The notes beneath the pieces are model-generated. The model saw only the letters and a list, made by a program, of their open reading frames with translations, did not search any database and was not told where the DNA came from. Positions 19,442 to 29,029 of a stretch of 64,000 nt of DNA are shown here, one piece after another; position 1 is the first letter of the stretch, and the number at the start of each line of letters is the position of its first letter. This stretch comes from Polynucleobacter sp. MWH-Braz-FAM2G (lineage in GTDB: Bacteria > Pseudomonadota > Gammaproteobacteria > Burkholderiales > Burkholderiaceae), in NCBI RefSeq assembly GCF_018687635.1, contig NZ_CP061300.1:1819424-1883423 (forward strand), read 5' to 3'. The position numbers and the translations under genes are program-made.

Positions 19442-19888
19442 TTACAGAATCGCCACAATTTCTGCTTCAAAGGTCACGGGCCTGCCTGCAAGAGGATGAT
19501 TAAAGTCAAACCACGCACCCTCTGCATCAATCGATTGCAATACACCCGCATATTGAGCACCACCAGGTGCATTGAATTCAATCACATCACCAGGATTAAA
19601 TTCGACATCATCATCGCGACCTTCTTTAAGCGCTTTCAAAGAAACCCACTGCACTAAGTCTTCTTTACGCTCGCCAAAACTTTCTTCGGGCGCAAGTACT
19701 GCACTTTTTTTCTCGCCAACACCTAAACCTAGCAATACCTTTTCAAAACAAGGAGCAAATTGTCCAGACCCCATCAAAACCGTAGCAGGACGATCAACAA
19801 AGGTGTTGATGTAATCCTCCCCATTAGGCAGAGTGAGCCGATAGTTGAGAGTCAAATAGGAATTAGGCAAAACAGTAAGCTTAGTCAT
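19442..19888 (-). CDS. slpA: FKBP-type peptidyl-prolyl isomerase, SlpA/FkpB-like
   Basis: Cytoplasmic FKBP with an inserted-flap architecture, 148 residues from ATG 19888. It begins with an S-Y-L-T-L-N-Y-R-L-T-L-P-N-G strand, has D-R-P-A-T-V-L-M-G-S-G-Q-F-A-P-C-F-E and the V-L-A-P-E-E-S-F-G-E-R segment, and ends with H-P-L-A-G-R-P-V-T-F-E-A-E-I. Its likely roles are proline isomerisation and chaperone activity. An upstream in-frame start at 19957 was rejected because it lies inside the radC reading frame. A TACAAT box ends six bases before the ATG. It precedes ispH on the same strand. Confidence 0.92.
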   Translation of the reverse strand: MTKLTVLPNSYLTLNYRLTLPNGEDYINTFVDRPATVLMGSGQFAPCFEKVLLGLGVGEKKSAVLAPEESFGERKEDLVQWVSLKALKEGRDDDVEFNPGDVIEFNAPGGAQYAGVLQSIDAEGAWFDFNHPLAGRPVTFEAEIVAIL

Positions 19889-19894
19889 AAGGTG

Positions 19895-19923
19895 ATTGTA
19901 TCTAGGCACGCGGCAGATGTGCA
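19895..19923 (-). promoter_or_regulatory. Predicted promoter of slpA-ispH, leaderless arrangement
   Basis: On the minus strand TGCACA (19923-19918), a 17-base spacer and TACAAT (19900-19895) end 6 bases before ATG 19888. No Shine-Dalgarno sequence is present, so the mRNA would start at the start codon. The -35 element lies inside the first radC codons. Confidence 0.45.
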
Positions 19924-20605
19924 TTCCCCGATAAGCAACTGGCCAAAAAATGAACAACCCAGAGAGAAATTACGCCTAAATGGGGCAGCAACACTCTCAG
20001 ACGCAGAATTATTGGCCATCTTCTTGCGAGTGGGGGTCAAGGGCAAAAGCGCAGTAACTCTAGCCAAGGATCTACTCCATCATTTTGGAAGCCTACCCAG
20101 GCTACTAGCGTCCACCCCTGAAGAATTAACACGCATTCACGGCATGGGAATCTCCAAATGGTCGCAAATTCAAGCTGCCTATGAACTGGTTAAGCGCAGT
20201 CTTAAAGAAAACTTGAGTACAGACCCTATTTTTTCCTCACCAAACCATGTTAGAGAGTTCTTGCAGGTCAAAATTGGACGACTACCCCATGAGGTATTTC
20301 TGTGCCTTTATTTAGACTCTCGATTACATCTCATTGAATGTGATGAACTTTTTAGGGGCTCCATTACCCAAACAGCTATTTACCCCCGAGAAATCCTCAA
20401 GGAAGCCTTGGCTAAAAATGCCAGCGCCCTGATCGTGGCTCACAATCACCCCAGCGGCAATCCTCTTCCTAGCGAAGCAGACCAAGAACTCACCAAGGTG
20501 CTTATTAATGCCCTGCAATTAGTAGATATTCAGCTTTTGGATCACTGCATTGTGAGTGGTAGCGGATTTTTCTCGTTTTCCGATGCAGGCCTTATGAATA
20601 ATTAG
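19919..20605 (+). CDS. radC: RadC-family JAB/MPN domain protein
   Basis: RadC homolog of 228 residues. An N-terminal helix-hairpin-helix-like part (L-S-D-A-E-L-L-A-I-F-L-R-V-G, I-H-G-M-G) is followed by a JAMM metal-site motif, A-H-N-H-P-S-G-N-P-L-P-S-E-A-D near residue 175. Despite the name its function is unclear; the old DNA-repair link is disputed. I chose GTG 19919 (reads M-H-S-P-I-S-N-W-P) because homologs start just before the E-Q-P-R-E-K-L segment. Longer in-frame starts would run back through slpA. It precedes rpmB-rpmG, the same order as E. coli. Confidence 0.9.
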   Translation: MHSPISNWPKNEQPREKLRLNGAATLSDAELLAIFLRVGVKGKSAVTLAKDLLHHFGSLPRLLASTPEELTRIHGMGISKWSQIQAAYELVKRSLKENLSTDPIFSSPNHVREFLQVKIGRLPHEVFLCLYLDSRLHLIECDELFRGSITQTAIYPREILKEALAKNASALIVAHNHPSGNPLPSEADQELTKVLINALQLVDIQLLDHCIVSGSGFFSFSDAGLMNN

Positions 20606-20721
20606 ATAAATTGAAAGTGATTACTAACTTATAAGACTTTTTTGCCAGTATTGACCCTTTTCGCATGCAATTCCCACTAAACAAGCCTAATTAGGGCTAG
20701 CCCAAAATACCTTAGGACTGA

Positions 20722-20727
20722 TACAAT
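20722..20727 (+). promoter_or_regulatory. Possible -10 box of rpmB-rpmG
   Basis: TACAAT lies 31 bases before the rpmB ATG, giving a short leader with a GGAG ribosome-binding site. No convincing -35 sequence is visible at 17 bases. Confidence 0.35.
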
Positions 20728-20758
20728 CTTCTTTTTTCGCAATTAATGGAGTTATGTC

Positions 20759-20992
20759 ATGGCAAAAGTTTGCCAAGTCACTGGGAAGAAGCCGATGGTT
20801 GGCAACAATGTATCCCATGCAAACAATAAAACAAAGCGTCGCTTTTTGCCGAATTTGCAAAACCGTCGTTTCTGGGTTGAATCTGAAAACCGTTGGATTA
20901 GCTTGCGCTTAACCAATGCTGGTTTGCGCGTAATCGACAAGAACGGCATCGATGCTGTGTTGTCTGATCTCCGTGCACGTGGCGAAATTTAA
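20759..20992 (+). CDS. rpmB: 50S ribosomal protein L28
   Basis: L28 of 77 residues, the standard bacterial length. It opens [20 protein letters not shown] and has the R-R-F-L-P-N-L-Q segment, both diagnostic. rpmG follows 11 bases later, as in most proteobacteria. A GGAG site precedes the ATG. Confidence 0.98.
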   Translation: MAKVCQVTGKKPMVGNNVSHANNKTKRRFLPNLQNRRFWVESENRWISLRLTNAGLRVIDKNGIDAVLSDLRARGEI

Positions 20993-21003
20993 GGAGCGCA
21001 CAA

Positions 21004-21171
21004 ATGGCTAAAGGCGGCAGAGAAAAAATCAAGTTGGAGTCATCAGCAGGTACTGGTCACTTCTACACTACTTCAAAAAACAAGCGTACTAAGCCTGAGA
21101 AAATGGAGATCATGAAATTTGATCCAACCATTCGCAAGCACGTCGCTTACAAAGAAACAAAGCTCAAGTAA
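21004..21171 (+). CDS. rpmG: 50S ribosomal protein L33
   Basis: L33 of 55 residues, [11 protein letters not shown] to the end E-T-K-L-K. It has the [16 protein letters not shown] motif. It is the zinc-free type, lacking CxxC pairs. AAGGAG precedes the ATG. Together with rpmB it forms the usual L28-L33 operon, closed by a terminator at 21193. Confidence 0.97.
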   Translation: MAKGGREKIKLESSAGTGHFYTTSKNKRTKPEKMEIMKFDPTIRKHVAYKETKLK

Positions 21172-21188
21172 CATTACTTACAGCAATA

Positions 21189-21216
21189 AAAAACCCGCTA
21201 AGTAGCGGGTTTTTTA
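21189..21216. terminator. Bidirectional terminator between rpmG and the desaturase gene
   Basis: Stem ACCCGCT/AGCGGGT (21193-21199 with 21204-21210) with a 4-base loop is flanked by an A-run on the left and a T-run on the right. It can serve rpmBG on the plus strand and the convergent desaturase on the minus strand. Confidence 0.8.
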
Positions 21217-21265
21217 TTGTCGAGAAAATATAAAAATTATTACTGGCTATGACTTGCTTTTAAGC

Positions 21266-22474
21266 TCAAGCGTAGCGACGCAACCTCAGAGAGAAATCGC
21301 GCAAGTTACTTAAACCACTTTCTTCGGCGCGTTGACACCATGCATGTAACTGCGCAAGAAGCTGCTCTCTCGAAGCCGAAGAACGGCCCCAAATTGCTTG
21401 CAGTTCACGGCGCATTTCAATCATCTTGCGTAACTGAGCATTAGTTGCCATCAGCTCTTCAAGGTTTGCCTTCTCTTGCTCAGTCAAACGAGACTCGTCT
21501 TTGGCCAACCAGGTGCGTGCATCGCTTAAATGCGCTGCCAAAACCTGCATATGCTGAACTTCATTGCTAAAGAAGCTGCGTAGCGTCTTACTATAGCGCG
21601 CCATGATTTCATAGCGGTTTGCAATGATGGCTTCTAAAGTATTTTGATCTGCTGGACGTAAATCGCTTAGCACAGGCTTAGGCGGAGTCTTCTTCACAGT
21701 AGCCAAGCCAACAGCGCTCATGAGCTTGATGTACATCCAACCAATATCAAATTCGTACCATTTGTTTGAGAGCTTTGCACTTGTTGCAAAAGTATGGTGA
21801 TTGTTATGGAGCTCTTCACCACCAATCAAAATTCCCCACGGCACAATATTTCTAGAGGCATCTTCGCAATCAAAATTACGATAACCCCAATAGTGACCGA
21901 TTCCATTAATGATGCCAGCGGCAGTAATTGGAATCCATAGCATTTGAACCGCCCAAACAGTTAGGCCAATCGCACCAAACAACACCACATCAATGATGAG
22001 CATGATGGCTACACCCTGCCAAGAAAACTTGGAATAAATATTGTGTTCAAGCCAGTCGTCTGGAGTGCCATGGCCATACTTCTCTAGAGTCTCTTTATTT
22101 TTTGCTTCTTTTTTATAGAGCTCAGCACCTTGGTAGAGAACGGTATTAATCCCTAAAACTTGTGGACTATGGGGATCATCAACAGTTTCACATTTAGCAT
22201 GGTGCTTGCGGTGAATGGCGGCCCACTCTTTAGTAACCATCCCCGTGGTTAACCAAAGCCAAAATCGGAAGAAATGAGAAACAACTGGGTGCAGGTCCAA
22301 GGCGCGATGCGCCTGGCAACGGTGCAAGAAAATAGTGACTGCGGCAATCGTGATGTGGGTTGCTACCAGAGTAAAAATGGTAATTTGCCACCATGACCAA
22401 TCCAAATATCCATTAGCAAGCCAGTGGAGAAACAAATCAAAACCTGAAACTGTATTCAAAAGGGAATCCCTCAA
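21266..22474 (-). CDS. Membrane fatty-acid (delta-9 type) desaturase
   Basis: Integral-membrane di-iron desaturase of about 402 residues that would introduce a cis double bond into membrane fatty acids. The three histidine boxes are intact: H-R-C-Q-A-H (51-56), H-R-K-H-H (88-92) and H-N-N-H-H (about 220-224), separated by hydrophobic helices. About 120 residues after the catalytic core form a charged, helical, coiled-coil-like tail. The start is uncertain: TTG 22474 or TTG 22459, the latter with GAGGGA seven bases upstream. It lies 13 bases behind the RsmB-like gene, likely in the same transcript. Acyl-CoA versus acyl-lipid substrate is not decided. Confidence 0.88.
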   Translation of the reverse strand: MRDSLLNTVSGFDLFLHWLANGYLDWSWWQITIFTLVATHITIAAVTIFLHRCQAHRALDLHPVVSHFFRFWLWLTTGMVTKEWAAIHRKHHAKCETVDDPHSPQVLGINTVLYQGAELYKKEAKNKETLEKYGHGTPDDWLEHNIYSKFSWQGVAIMLIIDVVLFGAIGLTVWAVQMLWIPITAAGIINGIGHYWGYRNFDCEDASRNIVPWGILIGGEELHNNHHTFATSAKLSNKWYEFDIGWMYIKLMSAVGLATVKKTPPKPVLSDLRPADQNTLEAIIANRYEIMARYSKTLRSFFSNEVQHMQVLAAHLSDARTWLAKDESRLTEQEKANLEELMATNAQLRKMIEMRRELQAIWGRSSASREQLLAQLHAWCQRAEESGLSNLRDFSLRLRRYA

Positions 22475-22487
22475 GAGGTTTAAAGTT

Positions 22488-24047
22488 CTATTTTAGTTCT
22501 TCAGCAGACTTCTTGTTTTTGACCTTAGTCGTCTTTTGATCATCTTTATTCAATATCGACGTCTGAGCTAAAGCCTTCTTTTGAAAGACAGCGCCAAAAA
22601 AACCATCTGTTCCGTGAATATGCGGCCATAACTGCCACCAAGGATTATCAGGAATGCATCCTAAAGGTAATTTATCCTTTGGAAACAATGGCTTAAGAAC
22701 TTCTGCTGCTGGAACAGCCTCAAATTGCGGGTGTTTTGCCAGAAAGTCCTCAGCAATAGCTTGATTCTCCTGAGGCAATAGACTACAGGTGGCATAAACC
22801 AAGCGTCCACCAGGTTTTAATAAGCGGGCCGCAGAAGACAATATGCTCATCTGCTTTTGATTGAGCTCTAAAACCCCATCGGGAGTTTGGCGCCACTTTA
22901 AATCTGGATTGCGTCGCAAGGTGCCCATGCCACTACAAGGGGCATCAACTAGAACGCGGTCAATTTTTCCAGCTAGACGTTTGATCTTGGCGTCATTTTC
23001 ACTATCTATCCACACAGGATACACGTTAGAAAGCCCGCTGCGCGCCTGTCTTGGCTTCAAATTGGCCAAACGACGCTCCGATGTATCCAAAGCGTACAAA
23101 CGACCTGTAGAGCGCATAAGCGCTCCAATCGCCAAGGTCTTTCCACCGGCGCCAGCACAAAAGTCCACAACCATCTCACCACGTTTAGGCGCAAGGAGAT
23201 AGGCCAGGAGTTGACTACCTTCATCTTGGACTTCAAACATGCCAGCCTTAAATCCAGCAGTGTTTTGTAAAGCAGGCTTACCCATAATGCGTACACCATC
23301 AGGTGCATATGGAGTGGGGATTGCCTGATAACGTCCACCCAATGCATTCATCTGCGCCAACAATTCCTCGCGATTGGTTTTCATGGTGTTCGCACGCAAA
23401 TCTAGGAGAGCTGGATGCATTAAAGACTTCGCTAATTCCTCACGACTTTCTTTGCCGGGATATTCACCAAATGCATCCCACAACCATTCAGGTAAATTAT
23501 TACGAACGAGCGGATTTAATGCGGCGGGATCAACCATTGCAAAACGCTGCAACCATTCATATTCACCTGGCTTCAGTACATGCGCCAAATCAGCAATAGC
23601 ACTCTCTGCCCGATTCGCGGAACCTAAGCCACCTTCAGACAAAGCAGACAGCAAACCCAATAGAGCTAAGCGTCTAGCCTGAGAACCCTCGCCACTGGAG
23701 GCAAATTGAGAGAACTCATTTTTTCGACGCAAAATAGCAAATGCACTTTCAGCAATCAAAGCACGATCGCGGTTACCAAGCTGAGGTTCTGTTCGGAAAT
23801 AACGGCTGACTACTCGGTCGGCAGGCTGATCAAATTTGAGCAATTCGGGCAGCAATCGCTCAAGATGAATCGCATGCTGCGGCAAAGCTTTTGCGTTTGA
23901 AAAATTCTTTTGGCCTTCTGGTGCAATCAAATTACCGCTGGCATTACGACGTTCGGGACGTCGCAATGGATCTTTCGATTTCGCTGCGTAACTTTTATGC
24001 GGAGCAAGTCTCTTGCCGGGCTTACGGGTTGGACGTTCTGCGCTCAT
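22488..24047 (-). CDS. RsmB/NOP-family rRNA cytosine-C5 methyltransferase
   Basis: SAM-dependent RNA m5C methyltransferase of 519 residues, probably acting on 16S rRNA. The SAM site is D-F-C-A-G-A-G-G-K-T near residue 292, and the two active cysteines appear in D-A-P-C-S-G-M-G (near 371) and A-T-C-S-L-L-P-Q-E-N (near 421). Unusually basic, probably disordered tails flank the folded part (first 50 and last 25 residues). Its ATG overlaps the purN stop as A-T-G-A, so it is coupled to purN. RsmB is the best guess, but RsmF-like targets cannot be excluded. Confidence 0.88.
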   Translation of the reverse strand: MSAERPTRKPGKRLAPHKSYAAKSKDPLRRPERRNASGNLIAPEGQKNFSNAKALPQHAIHLERLLPELLKFDQPADRVVSRYFRTEPQLGNRDRALIAESAFAILRRKNEFSQFASSGEGSQARRLALLGLLSALSEGGLGSANRAESAIADLAHVLKPGEYEWLQRFAMVDPAALNPLVRNNLPEWLWDAFGEYPGKESREELAKSLMHPALLDLRANTMKTNREELLAQMNALGGRYQAIPTPYAPDGVRIMGKPALQNTAGFKAGMFEVQDEGSQLLAYLLAPKRGEMVVDFCAGAGGKTLAIGALMRSTGRLYALDTSERRLANLKPRQARSGLSNVYPVWIDSENDAKIKRLAGKIDRVLVDAPCSGMGTLRRNPDLKWRQTPDGVLELNQKQMSILSSAARLLKPGGRLVYATCSLLPQENQAIAEDFLAKHPQFEAVPAAEVLKPLFPKDKLPLGCIPDNPWWQLWPHIHGTDGFFGAVFQKKALAQTSILNKDDQKTTKVKNKKSAEELK

Positions 24048-24673
24048 AATTTAAAAAATTGCGATTCTGGGGGTTGTAACTTCACTTGATTACCTTCTAT
24101 TCGCAATCGTCCATCAAGGAACCATTTTACGGCCCGCGGATATATTTGATGTTCAGCAGCCAAAACACGGGCTGCCAAGACGTCCGGATTATCGCCCTCC
24201 AGCACTGGAACTGAGGCCTGACAAATAATAGGACCCTCATCCACCCCCTCATTGACAAAGTGGACAGTAGCCCCATGCTCTTTCACTCCAGCCTCCAAAG
24301 CGCGCTCATGAGTATGCAAGCCAGGGAAAGCAGGCAATAAGGCGGGGTGAATATTGATTAATCGGCCCTCAAAATGACGAATAAACCCAGGTGTCAAAAT
24401 TCTCATAAAGCCTGCTAGAACCACCAAATCAGCCCCTAAAGCATCAATCTGCTCAATTAGAGCCCTATCAAAGGATTCTCGACTCGGATGCTCCTTATGT
24501 TCAATTACATAAGCTGGAATGCCCTGAGAGCGAGCAAAATCAAGGCCTTTAGCCGCAGAATGATTGGCGATCACCCCCGCGAAAGTGACTGGCCAATGCT
24601 CTTTTTGAGCGGTTTTGACAATGGCTTCGAAATTAGATCCGCGGCCTGAGATTAAGGTAACGATAGAAGGCAT
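24044..24673 (-). CDS. purN: Phosphoribosylglycinamide formyltransferase
   Basis: Transfers a formyl group from 10-formyl-THF to GAR in purine synthesis. From ATG 24673 it has 209 residues, as usual. It contains G-R-G-S-N (10-14), the catalytic N-I-H-P-A-L-L-P-A-F-P-G loop near residue 108, and G-A-T-V-H-F-V-N-E-G-V-D-E-G-P-I. A longer reading frame to 24754 would overlap ribF and was rejected. TATATT ends six bases before the ATG and there is no ribosome-binding site, suggesting a leaderless message. Confidence 0.95.
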   Translation of the reverse strand: MPSIVTLISGRGSNFEAIVKTAQKEHWPVTFAGVIANHSAAKGLDFARSQGIPAYVIEHKEHPSRESFDRALIEQIDALGADLVVLAGFMRILTPGFIRHFEGRLINIHPALLPAFPGLHTHERALEAGVKEHGATVHFVNEGVDEGPIICQASVPVLEGDNPDVLAARVLAAEHQIYPRAVKWFLDGRLRIEGNQVKLQPPESQFFKL

Positions 24674-24679
24674 GCCCAC

Positions 24680-24687
24680 AATATAAT
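24680..24687. promoter_or_regulatory. Overlapping divergent -10 boxes for purN and ribF
   Basis: The 8 bases AATATAAT hold TATATT for purN (minus, 24685-24680) and TATAAT for ribF (plus, 24682-24687). purN would be leaderless (6 bases to ATG) and ribF would have a leader of about 20 bases. The -35 elements are weak on both sides. Confidence 0.45.
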
Positions 24688-24712
24688 TGATGGCTACCCT
24701 GAAAGCGATTTT

Positions 24713-25663
24713 GTGAACGTATTCCGTGGCCCCAACCAGTTTTCTGCAGGACAAGCTTGTGCCTTAACCATCGGCAATTTCGATGGCGTGCACAGGGGTC
24801 ATCGCGCCCTACTCAAAGAGCTAGTGGATGGCGCCAAGGAACGCGGCCTGATAAGTTGCGTGATGACATTTGAGCCGCATCCCAAGGAATTCTTTTCTCC
24901 AGAGCAAGCCCCACCACGCATTCTCAATTTGCGCGATAAATTAGCTGCACTTGCAGGGCTCGGCATCGACCGAGTTGTAGTGGAGCATTTCAATACGGCT
25001 TTTTCGAAACTCTCACCTGAAGAGTTTGTCGCCGAAATTATTGTGAAGCGCTTAAATACAAAATGGATTTTGATCGGTGATGATTTTTGCTATGGAGCAA
25101 AACGTGCTGGTAATTTTGCAAGCTTAAAAGCTGCTGGTGAAAAATTTGGTTTTGAAGTTTCTAGCATCCAAACTGTTCAAGAAAATGGCGAGCGGATTTC
25201 AAGCTCTGCTTTGCGTTCTGCCTTAGCCAATGGTGATATGAAATTAGCCGAAATATTATTGGGTCGCCCTTACGCAATTTCTGGACATGTGATTCATGGT
25301 CAACAGCTTGGGCGTCAATTGGGCTTTCCAACCCTAAACCTAGCAGTAGCAAACCATCTGCATCATCGCAAACCAGCGACTACAGGTATATTCACTGCGC
25401 AAGTAGTAGGTTTGGCTGACAATCCCCTGCCTGCCGTGGCTAGTTTAGGAGTAAGGCCTACTGTTGAAGATCAAGGTCGCGTACTTCTTGAGACGCACAT
25501 CTTTGATTACCAACAAGATGTTTACGGAAAAATTATCACCGTTGAACTCTTAGAAAAAATTCGTGACGAGGAAAAGTACGACAACCTCGATGCGCTTACC
25601 AATGCTATTGCGGCAGATGCAAAGCATGCCAGAAATTATTTCCAGAAAAAAGCTTATGTCTGA
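24713..25663 (+). CDS. ribF: Bifunctional riboflavin kinase/FAD synthetase
   Basis: Makes FMN from riboflavin and FAD from FMN. The N-terminal nucleotidyltransferase domain has [10 protein letters not shown] (21-30) and the I-S-S-S-A-L-R motif. The C-terminal kinase domain has [11 protein letters not shown] near residue 203. Length of 316 residues is typical. GTG 24713 is the only suitable start. The ileS ATG lies inside its last codons (8-base overlap), and lspA follows, the conserved ribF-ileS-lspA order. Confidence 0.95.
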   Translation: MNVFRGPNQFSAGQACALTIGNFDGVHRGHRALLKELVDGAKERGLISCVMTFEPHPKEFFSPEQAPPRILNLRDKLAALAGLGIDRVVVEHFNTAFSKLSPEEFVAEIIVKRLNTKWILIGDDFCYGAKRAGNFASLKAAGEKFGFEVSSIQTVQENGERISSSALRSALANGDMKLAEILLGRPYAISGHVIHGQQLGRQLGFPTLNLAVANHLHHRKPATTGIFTAQVVGLADNPLPAVASLGVRPTVEDQGRVLLETHIFDYQQDVYGKIITVELLEKIRDEEKYDNLDALTNAIAADAKHARNYFQKKAYV

Positions 25664-28517
25664 TAAAGAAAACTCTTATCCCGTAAACCTGCTTGACACA
25701 TCGTTTCCAATGCGCGGAGACCTTGCAAAACGTGAACCGCAATGGGTAGCGCAATGGCAAAAAAATAAGATTTATGAAAAGATTCGCGCAGCCCATGCAA
25801 ATCAACCAAAGTTTATTTTGCATGATGGGCCTCCTTACGCCAACGGTGATATTCATATTGGTCATGCCGTAAATAAGATTTTGAAAGACATGATTGTCAA
25901 ATCTCGCTGGCTCATGGGCTTTGATTCCGTCTACGTTCCTGGCTGGGATTGCCATGGCATGCCAATCGAGATTCAGATTGAAAAAGAATTTGGCAAAAAT
26001 CTACCGACCGCAGAAGTTCAATCTAAAGCCCGTGCTTATGCGCACGTTCAGGTAGAGAAGCAGAAGAAGGATTTTGAGCGCTTAGGAGTTTTGGGAGATT
26101 GGAATAACCCATACCTCACGATGAACTACCGTAACGAAGCTGATGAAATCCGCGCATTAGGCAAGATTTGGGAAAAAGGTTATGTTTTCCGCGGACTAAA
26201 ACCGGTGAACTGGTGCTTTGATTGTGGTTCTGCACTTGCAGAAGCTGAAGTGGAGTACCAAGATAAAACTGACCCCACGGTCGATGTCGGTTTTGCTTTT
26301 GATGATGCGCAGCGTCCACTACTAGCCAAAGCTTTTGGACTCTCCGAGCTTCCCAATAAACCAGGTCAAATTGTGATCTGGACAACTACTCCGTGGACCA
26401 TTCCTGCTAACCAAGCAATGAACGTCCACCCTGAGCTCACATATGCTCTCGTTGATGTTGGTGATAAGTTATTGATCCTCGCAAAAGATCGCGTAGAGCC
26501 TTGCTTACTAGACTATGGCTTGGAAGGTAAAGTAATTGCTACTTGCAACGGCGCCCAACTAGCTAACATTTCTTTCTGGCACCCCCTTGCATCGTTACAT
26601 GATGGCTACAAGCGCCTCTCTCCAATTTATCCGGCTGAGTATGTCACCTTAGATACTGGTACTGGTATTGTGCATTCGGCGCCTGCTTATGGCGAGGAAG
26701 ACTTTAAGTCTTGCAAAGCAAATAAACTTGCCGATAAAGATATTTTGAATCCAGTAATGGGTAATGGCGTGTATGCATCATGGTTACCTCTTTTTGCCAA
26801 TGAGTACATCTGGAAGGCGAATCCCAAGATTGTCGAAGCTATGCGTGAAGCTGGCAGCCTGCTTAGAGATAAAACCTACACTCACTCTTACATGCATTGC
26901 TGGCGCCATAAGTCGCCCATTATCTATCGCGCAACCTCGCAATGGTTTGCAAGTATGGATAAAAAACCTTCAGATGGTAAGGCTAGCTTGCGGGAATCGG
27001 CCTTAGCAGGAATTGATAGCACCGAGTTTTTTCCAGCTTGGGGCAAACAACGCCTTCACAGCATGATTGCCAACCGTCCCGATTGGACCCTTTCTAGACA
27101 ACGCCAATGGGGCGTTCCAATGGCCTTCTTTGTGCACAAGGAAAGTGGTGAGCCACATCCACGCACTATTGAGTTGCTTGAGGAAATTGCCAAGCGTGTA
27201 GAAAAGGAAGGTATTGAAGCTTGGCAAAAATTAGAGGTTGCTGAACTGCTTGGCGAAGAGGCAAATCAGTATGAAAAGAACCGTGACACTTTAGATGTGT
27301 GGTTTGACTCTGGTACAACGCACTGGCATGTGATTCGCGGTTCGCATCGCGACGAGTTATTAACTGCAACTGCAGAAACCCCAGACGGTCGCTTAGCAGA
27401 CTTATACCTAGAAGGCTCAGATCAACATCGCGGCTGGTTTCATTCATCATTACTGACTGGTGCGATGCTCGACGGCAAGCCGCCATACAAAGCACTCCTC
27501 ACTCATGGCTTCACCGTGGATGGTCAGGGTCGAAAAATGAGTAAGTCGGTAGGCAATGTCATCGCCCCACAACAAGTCGCAGACAAGCTAGGCGCTGAAA
27601 TCATTCGTCTTTGGGTAGCCTCTACAGACTACTCGGGTGAAATGACTATCTCCGATGAGATTCTGAAGCGAGTGACTGAAAGTTATAGACGTATTCGCAA
27701 TACCTTGCGCTTCTTGTTGGCCAACCTATCTGATTTTGATCCTAGCCAACATACGATGTCAGCGGACCAATGGCTTGAGATTGATCGCTATGCGGTAGCC
27801 CTTGCGAATGATTTGCAAAACGATATAGAAACGCATTACAAAGCATATGAATTCCAGCCTGCGGTTGCACGCATGTTGACTTTCTGTTCTGAGGATTTAG
27901 GCGGCTTCTATTTAGACATTCTTAAAGATCGTCTCTACACCAGCGCACCCAATTCATCTGATCGTCGCACTGCTCAGAATGCTCTATTTCATATTACTCG
28001 CAACCTTTTGAAGTGGCTGTCTCCATTTCTTTCCTTTACTGCTGAAGAAGCTTGGAAAGACTTTCCACATGGGTCAGAAAACAAACCTGCTGAATCCATA
28101 TTTATGGAAGAATTTGGCCAGTTCCCAGAAATTACTCATGCTGATGAACTACTTGCAAAATGGAATCGCATTCGGGAAATTCGATCCGAAGTTACCAAAG
28201 CAATCGAAATAGAGCGTGAGGCAGGTAATGTTGGATCATCTTTACAAGCTGAACTCACAATTAAAGTGGGTGATGTAGATTTCGCTATTCTCCACTCGCT
28301 GGAAAATGACTTGCGTTTTGTCACGATTACTTCTAGCGCCAATATCGAACTTAGCAATCAAGGTCTAGAAGTTTTGGTGCGCGGCAGCCAATACAAAAAA
28401 TGTGGTCGCTGCTGGCATCACACTAAAGATGTTGGGAACAATACTGATCATCCTGAATTATGCAGTCGCTGTATTAGCAACTTATTTGGTGATGGTGATC
28501 ATCGCCTCTTTGCCTAA
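25656..28517 (+). CDS. ileS: Isoleucyl-tRNA synthetase
   Basis: Class I synthetase of 953 residues from ATG 25656 ([11 protein letters not shown]). The HIGH motif in [11 protein letters not shown] is near residues 58-68, KMSKS is near 626, and a C-terminal zinc site with C-G-R-C-W-H-H and C-S-R-C occurs at about 915-937. This is the eubacterial (mupirocin-sensitive type) architecture. The ATG overlaps the ribF end by 8 bases; a longer frame from 25563 lies in ribF and was rejected. lspA starts 2 bases after the stop. Confidence 0.97.
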   Translation: MSDKENSYPVNLLDTSFPMRGDLAKREPQWVAQWQKNKIYEKIRAAHANQPKFILHDGPPYANGDIHIGHAVNKILKDMIVKSRWLMGFDSVYVPGWDCHGMPIEIQIEKEFGKNLPTAEVQSKARAYAHVQVEKQKKDFERLGVLGDWNNPYLTMNYRNEADEIRALGKIWEKGYVFRGLKPVNWCFDCGSALAEAEVEYQDKTDPTVDVGFAFDDAQRPLLAKAFGLSELPNKPGQIVIWTTTPWTIPANQAMNVHPELTYALVDVGDKLLILAKDRVEPCLLDYGLEGKVIATCNGAQLANISFWHPLASLHDGYKRLSPIYPAEYVTLDTGTGIVHSAPAYGEEDFKSCKANKLADKDILNPVMGNGVYASWLPLFANEYIWKANPKIVEAMREAGSLLRDKTYTHSYMHCWRHKSPIIYRATSQWFASMDKKPSDGKASLRESALAGIDSTEFFPAWGKQRLHSMIANRPDWTLSRQRQWGVPMAFFVHKESGEPHPRTIELLEEIAKRVEKEGIEAWQKLEVAELLGEEANQYEKNRDTLDVWFDSGTTHWHVIRGSHRDELLTATAETPDGRLADLYLEGSDQHRGWFHSSLLTGAMLDGKPPYKALLTHGFTVDGQGRKMSKSVGNVIAPQQVADKLGAEIIRLWVASTDYSGEMTISDEILKRVTESYRRIRNTLRFLLANLSDFDPSQHTMSADQWLEIDRYAVALANDLQNDIETHYKAYEFQPAVARMLTFCSEDLGGFYLDILKDRLYTSAPNSSDRRTAQNALFHITRNLLKWLSPFLSFTAEEAWKDFPHGSENKPAESIFMEEFGQFPEITHADELLAKWNRIREIRSEVTKAIEIEREAGNVGSSLQAELTIKVGDVDFAILHSLENDLRFVTITSSANIELSNQGLEVLVRGSQYKKCGRCWHHTKDVGNNTDHPELCSRCISNLFGDGDHRLFA

Positions 28518-28519
28518 GA

Positions 28520-29020
28520 ATGCTCTTAATGAATAGCCTAACCCTGCTTCGCTATCTCGCAATTGCCACGATCGTGCTCTTGCTTGATCAACTTAGCAAG
28601 TGGTCAGCGCTAAGTTATTTGCAAATGGGTGTACCCGATCCCGTACTACCTTTTATGAACTGGTTGCTTCTTTTTAACCCAGGTGCAGCATTTTCATTTT
28701 TAGCTCAAGGCTCTGGTTGGCAGCGCTGGTTCTTCACCATTCTTGGCATAGGCGCATCTATCTACATTATTTATTTGCTCTACAAAAGCCAAAGCGACAA
28801 ACTACTCTGCATAGCCTTAAGCCTGATCCTAGGTGGGGCGCTTGGTAATGTCCTTGATCGATTCATGTATGGCGCAGTAGTGGACTTTATTGACCTCTAT
28901 TACGGTAACTGGCATTGGCCAGCATTCAATATCGCTGATAGTGCTATCTGTATTGGTGCCGCCCTCATTATTTGGGGGGAGTTGCGCAAGTCATTTGGCA
29001 AATCTGCCCAATCCCATTAA
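28520..29020 (+). CDS. lspA: Lipoprotein signal peptidase II
   Basis: Inner-membrane aspartic protease of 166 residues that removes lipoprotein signal peptides. It has four hydrophobic helices and both catalytic aspartates, in G-N-V-L-D-R (near 113) and F-N-I-A-D-S (near 139). L-D-Q-L-S-K-W in helix one is also typical. The start is ATG 28520 or ATG 28529. It lies directly behind ileS; livK in this window is one likely substrate. Confidence 0.95.
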   Translation: MLLMNSLTLLRYLAIATIVLLLDQLSKWSALSYLQMGVPDPVLPFMNWLLLFNPGAAFSFLAQGSGWQRWFFTILGIGASIYIIYLLYKSQSDKLLCIALSLILGGALGNVLDRFMYGAVVDFIDLYYGNWHWPAFNIADSAICIGAALIIWGELRKSFGKSAQSH

Positions 29021-29029
29021 GCTGGCGCC

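Noticed and set aside
19022..19657. A 211-codon open frame on the plus strand across ispH and slpA
   Set aside because: It is antisense to two well-recognised genes, has a composition rich in His, Ile, Asn and Thr typical of reversed coding sequence, and matches no family I know.
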